Of a stretch of 64,000 nt of DNA, positions 61,440 to 64,000 are shown in pieces (the first letter of the stretch is position 1; each line of letters starts with the position of its first letter). The DNA lies in NCBI RefSeq assembly GCF_039962255.1, contig NZ_JAMPKY010000011.1, positions 124,001 through 188,000 of the forward strand, read 5' to 3'. The stretch comes from Leptolyngbya subtilissima AS-A7. GTDB taxonomy: Bacteria > Cyanobacteriota > Cyanobacteriia > Phormidesmidales > Phormidesmidaceae. The notes beneath the pieces were generated by a model. It saw only the letters and a list, made by a program, of their open reading frames with translations, had not been told where the DNA came from and did no database searches. The position numbers were made by a program, and so were the translations under genes.

Positions 61440-63368
61440 ATGAAAATTCTTCTGGTCGACGACGACGAGGTCTTAATCGAGCGGCTGACCAGCGATCTAG
61501 CCGCCCAACATTACGTTGTCGACACCACCACCGACGGGTTGCTGGGCTGGGAGTATGCCCGGTCTACCTCCTACGATCTGATCGTTTTAGACATTGATAT
61601 GCCGGGTTTAGATGGGCTGTCGCTGTGTCGTCGGCTGCGCCAGACGGGCTATGTCGGGCCAATTTTGCTGCTGACCGGGCGCGGCAGCAACAGTGACAAG
61701 GTCGAAGGGCTCAATGCCGGTGCCGACGACTACCTGGTTAAACCCTATACCCTGACTGAGCTGACCGCCCGCCTGCGCGCGCTGCTGCGCCGCCCCACGG
61801 TGATGAGCAGCCCCACTCTGCACTGGGGCCAACTCCGGTGCGACCCCAAGGCGAATTTGGTAACAGTAGCCGACCAGACGGTGGTGCTTTCTCCCAAGGA
61901 ATATGGGTTGCTGGAACTGCTGCTGCGCCACCCCGATCGCATTTTCAGCAACACAGTGTTGCTAGAACGGCTGTGGAGCGCCGACGACTGCCCTGGAGAA
62001 GAAACCATTCGCACCCATATTAGGCGGCTGCGGCGCAAGCTCAAGCAGGCCGGTGCCGACGATATGGTCGAGAACGTCTACGGCATGGGCTATCGCCTCA
62101 GGCCTGCTCCACCGGCCGCCGAGCCAGAGTTGCCTCAGCCCGACCCCTCCCCAGAGCAGGCCAAAGCAGCGGCCGCCCGAGCCGCGGCGATCGCCGCCTT
62201 TGACCAGTTTCGACCCATCCTTAGCGATCGCATGGCCACTCTGCGCCGGGCGGCGGCTGCCCTCAACCAGCCTCCTTTGCCCGAGGAGATGCGATCAATG
62301 GCCCAAGGCGCTGCCCACAAGCTGGCCGGCTCCCTGGGCCTGTTTAGCCTGACCGAAGGCTCACACCTAGCCCGCCGCCTTGAAGACTGGCTCATGCAGC
62401 CCGATGCAGCCCAGGGAGCCGAGTTTATCGCTCTAGTGGCTCAGCTCGATGCTCAGCTAGCCGCCGGCCCCAAGGAGATCTCCACGCCCCCCGTTGAGTC
62501 ACGCATTGTGCCCTTGGCCGTGCCGCCGCGCCCCACAGATACCCGGTATCGGGTGCTGGCCGTTGATGACGACCCGTTAATTTTGGCTCAGCTCCAGCGC
62601 CTGCTGCCCCCCTGGGGCCTCGACGTGGTGACGCTCGACGACCCCCGCCAGACCTGGGCTGCCTTGGAGGCCAGCCCTCCCGACCTGGTGCTGCTCGATT
62701 TGGACATGCCCCATGTCAGGGGTGTGGAGCTCTGCCGGCAGCTGCGCCAGCAGGAGCGCTGGCAGACCCTGCCGATTTTATTTCTCACCGCCTGCCGCGA
62801 GGCGGCTGCCGTCTACGAGCTTTACCAGGCGGGAGCCGACGACTATCTGCCCAAGCCCATTCTGGAGCCGGAGCTGGTCAACCGGCTGTTTCAGCGACTA
62901 GAGCGGGGCCGCCTGCTGCAAACCCTAGCCGGCACCGACCCGCTCACCGGCCTGGCCAACCGCCGCAAGGGCACCATTGAATTCGACCTGCTGCTGCACC
63001 TGGCCCACCGCTCCCCGCAGCCCCTCAGTCTGGTGCTGCTGCACCTGAGCCCTGATCTGGCCTCAGTAAAGGACTTAATGGTGGCTCTGGCGGCGGTGCT
63101 GCCGACCCTGACGCGCCAAGGCGATGCGATCGCCCGCTGGGGATCGCAAGAAATTTTGATCGGAGCGCTGGCCCCTGCCTGGTCTTCCCCCCAGGATGCG
63201 CTGGGACCACCCCTGGCTCAGCTCTTAGCTGACCAGCTGCGCTCAAGCTCAGGCAGTCTAGATCTACCCCTGGGCTTGCTCTTGGGCGCAGCCACTTTCC
63301 CAACCGATGGCCATACCCTAGACCGCCTGTACCAAGAGGCGACCCACCGCCTAGCTCCCCTCGGATAG
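61440..63368 (+). CDS. Multidomain response regulator: REC-wHTH-HPt-REC-degenerate GGDEF
   Basis: A 642-residue protein with an unusual set of five modules. An OmpR-type receiver (MKILLVDDDEVLIERL, phospho-Asp51 in LIVLDIDMPG, LVKPYT) is followed by a winged-helix DNA-binding domain (about 125-225, LSPKEYGLLELLLRHPDRIF, IRTHIRRLRRKLKQAG). Then come an HPt domain (phospho-His in GAAHKLAGSLGLF), a second receiver (VLAVDDDPLILAQL, LVLLDLDMPHV, YLPKPI) and a C-terminal GGDEF-like domain. The last begins GTDPLTGLANRRKG, but the active-site loop reads RWGSQEI instead of GGDEF, so it cannot be a normal diguanylate cyclase. The ATG at 61440 with GAGG five bases upstream is chosen. HPt plus two receivers in one chain suggests an internal phosphorelay ending in transcription control. 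Confidence 0.92.
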   Translation: MKILLVDDDEVLIERLTSDLAAQHYVVDTTTDGLLGWEYARSTSYDLIVLDIDMPGLDGLSLCRRLRQTGYVGPILLLTGRGSNSDKVEGLNAGADDYLVKPYTLTELTARLRALLRRPTVMSSPTLHWGQLRCDPKANLVTVADQTVVLSPKEYGLLELLLRHPDRIFSNTVLLERLWSADDCPGEETIRTHIRRLRRKLKQAGADDMVENVYGMGYRLRPAPPAAEPELPQPDPSPEQAKAAAARAAAIAAFDQFRPILSDRMATLRRAAAALNQPPLPEEMRSMAQGAAHKLAGSLGLFSLTEGSHLARRLEDWLMQPDAAQGAEFIALVAQLDAQLAAGPKEISTPPVESRIVPLAVPPRPTDTRYRVLAVDDDPLILAQLQRLLPPWGLDVVTLDDPRQTWAALEASPPDLVLLDLDMPHVRGVELCRQLRQQERWQTLPILFLTACREAAAVYELYQAGADDYLPKPILEPELVNRLFQRLERGRLLQTLAGTDPLTGLANRRKGTIEFDLLLHLAHRSPQPLSLVLLHLSPDLASVKDLMVALAAVLPTLTRQGDAIARWGSQEILIGALAPAWSSPQDALGPPLAQLLADQLRSSSGSLDLPLGLLLGAATFPTDGHTLDRLYQEATHRLAPLG

Positions 63369-63456
63369 ACTGACCGAGAGCAGGCTCTGGGTGGGGTTTA
63401 GCCCCGCAGTGATCGAGTTCTGTATTTCGCAACCGGTATGCACCGGCATTTGTATC

Positions 63457-63834
63457 ATGGCCGCCAAACGCATTTTAATTATTGATGACGAAGCCGACGT
63501 GCGCGAGATTGCCAAGGTCAGCCTAGAAATCACCAAAAACTGGGAGGTTACAACCGCCGCCTCTGGGGAGGAGGGCGCGGCCTTGGCAGCCACCTATCGT
63601 CCCGACGCCATTTTGCTCGATGTGGTCATGCCCAAGGTTGACGGTCTCGCCACCCTGCTCAAACTCGGTGAAAATATTGAGACTCAGCACATTCCAGTGA
63701 TTTTACTGACGGCTACCCTGCGGCTGGCCACCCAACAATCCTTTGTGGCGGCGGGGGCACGGGCCGTGCTGATCAAGCCCTTTGATCCCGGCCTGTTAGG
63801 CGGACAAATTGAGTCTGTTTTGGGATGGCAGTAG
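63457..63834 (+). CDS. Single-domain response regulator
   Basis: A 125-residue receiver with no output domain. Acidic pocket ILIIDDEADVRE, phospho-Asp in AILLDVVMPKVDG, Thr in ILLTATLR and Lys in VLIKPFDPGLLG are all present, so it should be phosphorylated. It could shuttle phosphoryl groups between the nearby kinases and the HPt domain. The ATG at 63457 begins MAAKRILIIDDEAD; the frame opens 22 codons earlier without conservation. It follows the multidomain regulator by 88 bases on the same strand. Confidence 0.93.
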   Translation: MAAKRILIIDDEADVREIAKVSLEITKNWEVTTAASGEEGAALAATYRPDAILLDVVMPKVDGLATLLKLGENIETQHIPVILLTATLRLATQQSFVAAGARAVLIKPFDPGLLGGQIESVLGWQ

Positions 63835-64000
63835 CGCCACTGTGAGAAGATTTAATGTGTTCACATAGCTGTCACTTTTGTTTTCTATTGTGAAGAAGAC
63901 GTCTTGCCAGCAGCCCCGCTATGCTCCCCCTAATAGTGGTCGAGGAGTTCATCTCTTCCTTTAAATTCTGGAATCAGGGCATTCATGACGGCATGCTCTA
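63835..64000. other. 3' end of window, no gene seen
   Basis: The last 166 bases hold no supported gene. AAGACGTCTT, a 10-base palindrome, occurs near 63896-63905 in an AT-rich stretch that could be the promoter region of a gene beyond the window. Confidence 0.4.

Noticed and set aside
62930-63368. Diguanylate cyclase
   Set aside because: The GGDEF loop is GSQEI and the domain is shortened, so catalysis is not supported.

Overview
The window looks like chromosomal DNA of a GC-rich, probably filamentous cyanobacterium of the Leptolyngbya/Nodosilinea type. Supporting signs are the psbD-psbC operon and ycf4, the very frequent GCGATCGC (HIP1) octamer, argZ-type arginine dihydrolase, two glycosyltransferases of the hormogonium-polysaccharide (Hps) type, NfeD-like and DUF502 proteins, and giant multi-PAS hybrid kinases. 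The genus is inference. I saw no rRNA, tRNA, CRISPR array, insertion sequence or phage module.

Layout. 1-4.5 kb: an LRR protein cut by the window edge, a ketoacyl-ACP synthase, a cyclophilin lipoprotein and ycf4. 4.7-7.4 kb: psbDC with promoter, leader palindrome and terminator. 7.5-12 kb: a small conserved protein, two Hps-type glycosyltransferases, and an alpha/beta hydrolase coupled to a DUF3253 protein. 12-14.3 kb: a tandem pair of unrecognised paralogues with duplicated leaders. 14.3-20.9 kb: sixA, tex and a 1224-residue STAND/WD40 protein behind a terminator-like leader hairpin. 21-24 kb: an ABC-2 exporter and a secreted cupin.

24-31.2 kb holds the three Preiss-Handler steps of NAD synthesis (pncB, nadD, nadE) plus an NrtR-type regulator with a degenerate Nudix box. 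A palindrome overlaps the predicted pncB promoter. A two-gene module (membrane coiled-coil protein plus DNA methyltransferase) lies between nrtR and nadE. 31.2-36.2 kb: a structured leader before a small NfeD-like gene, an SH3/peptidoglycan-binding protein, a small membrane protein and argZ. 36.2-37.4 kb is an AT-rich islet of two unknown genes. 37.4-42.7 kb: ftsY, nusB, a DUF502 gene and mgtE.

42.9-50.3 kb: a Ser/Thr kinase, a second AT-rich islet (44.25-45.5 kb), cobU, a metallophosphoesterase, a methyltransferase, a protein resembling the N-terminal part of NACHT proteins, and a DMT-family exporter. 50.4-63.8 kb is a two-component cluster: three histidine kinases on the minus strand and, divergently, a five-module response regulator and a single-domain receiver. 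Together these could form a phosphorelay.

The best leads for something undescribed are the leader at 31.28-31.59 kb with mutually exclusive helices, the membrane protein/methyltransferase module, the tandem paralogues at 12-14 kb, the STAND gene with a possible attenuator, and the two AT-rich islets. None is proven by sequence reading alone.
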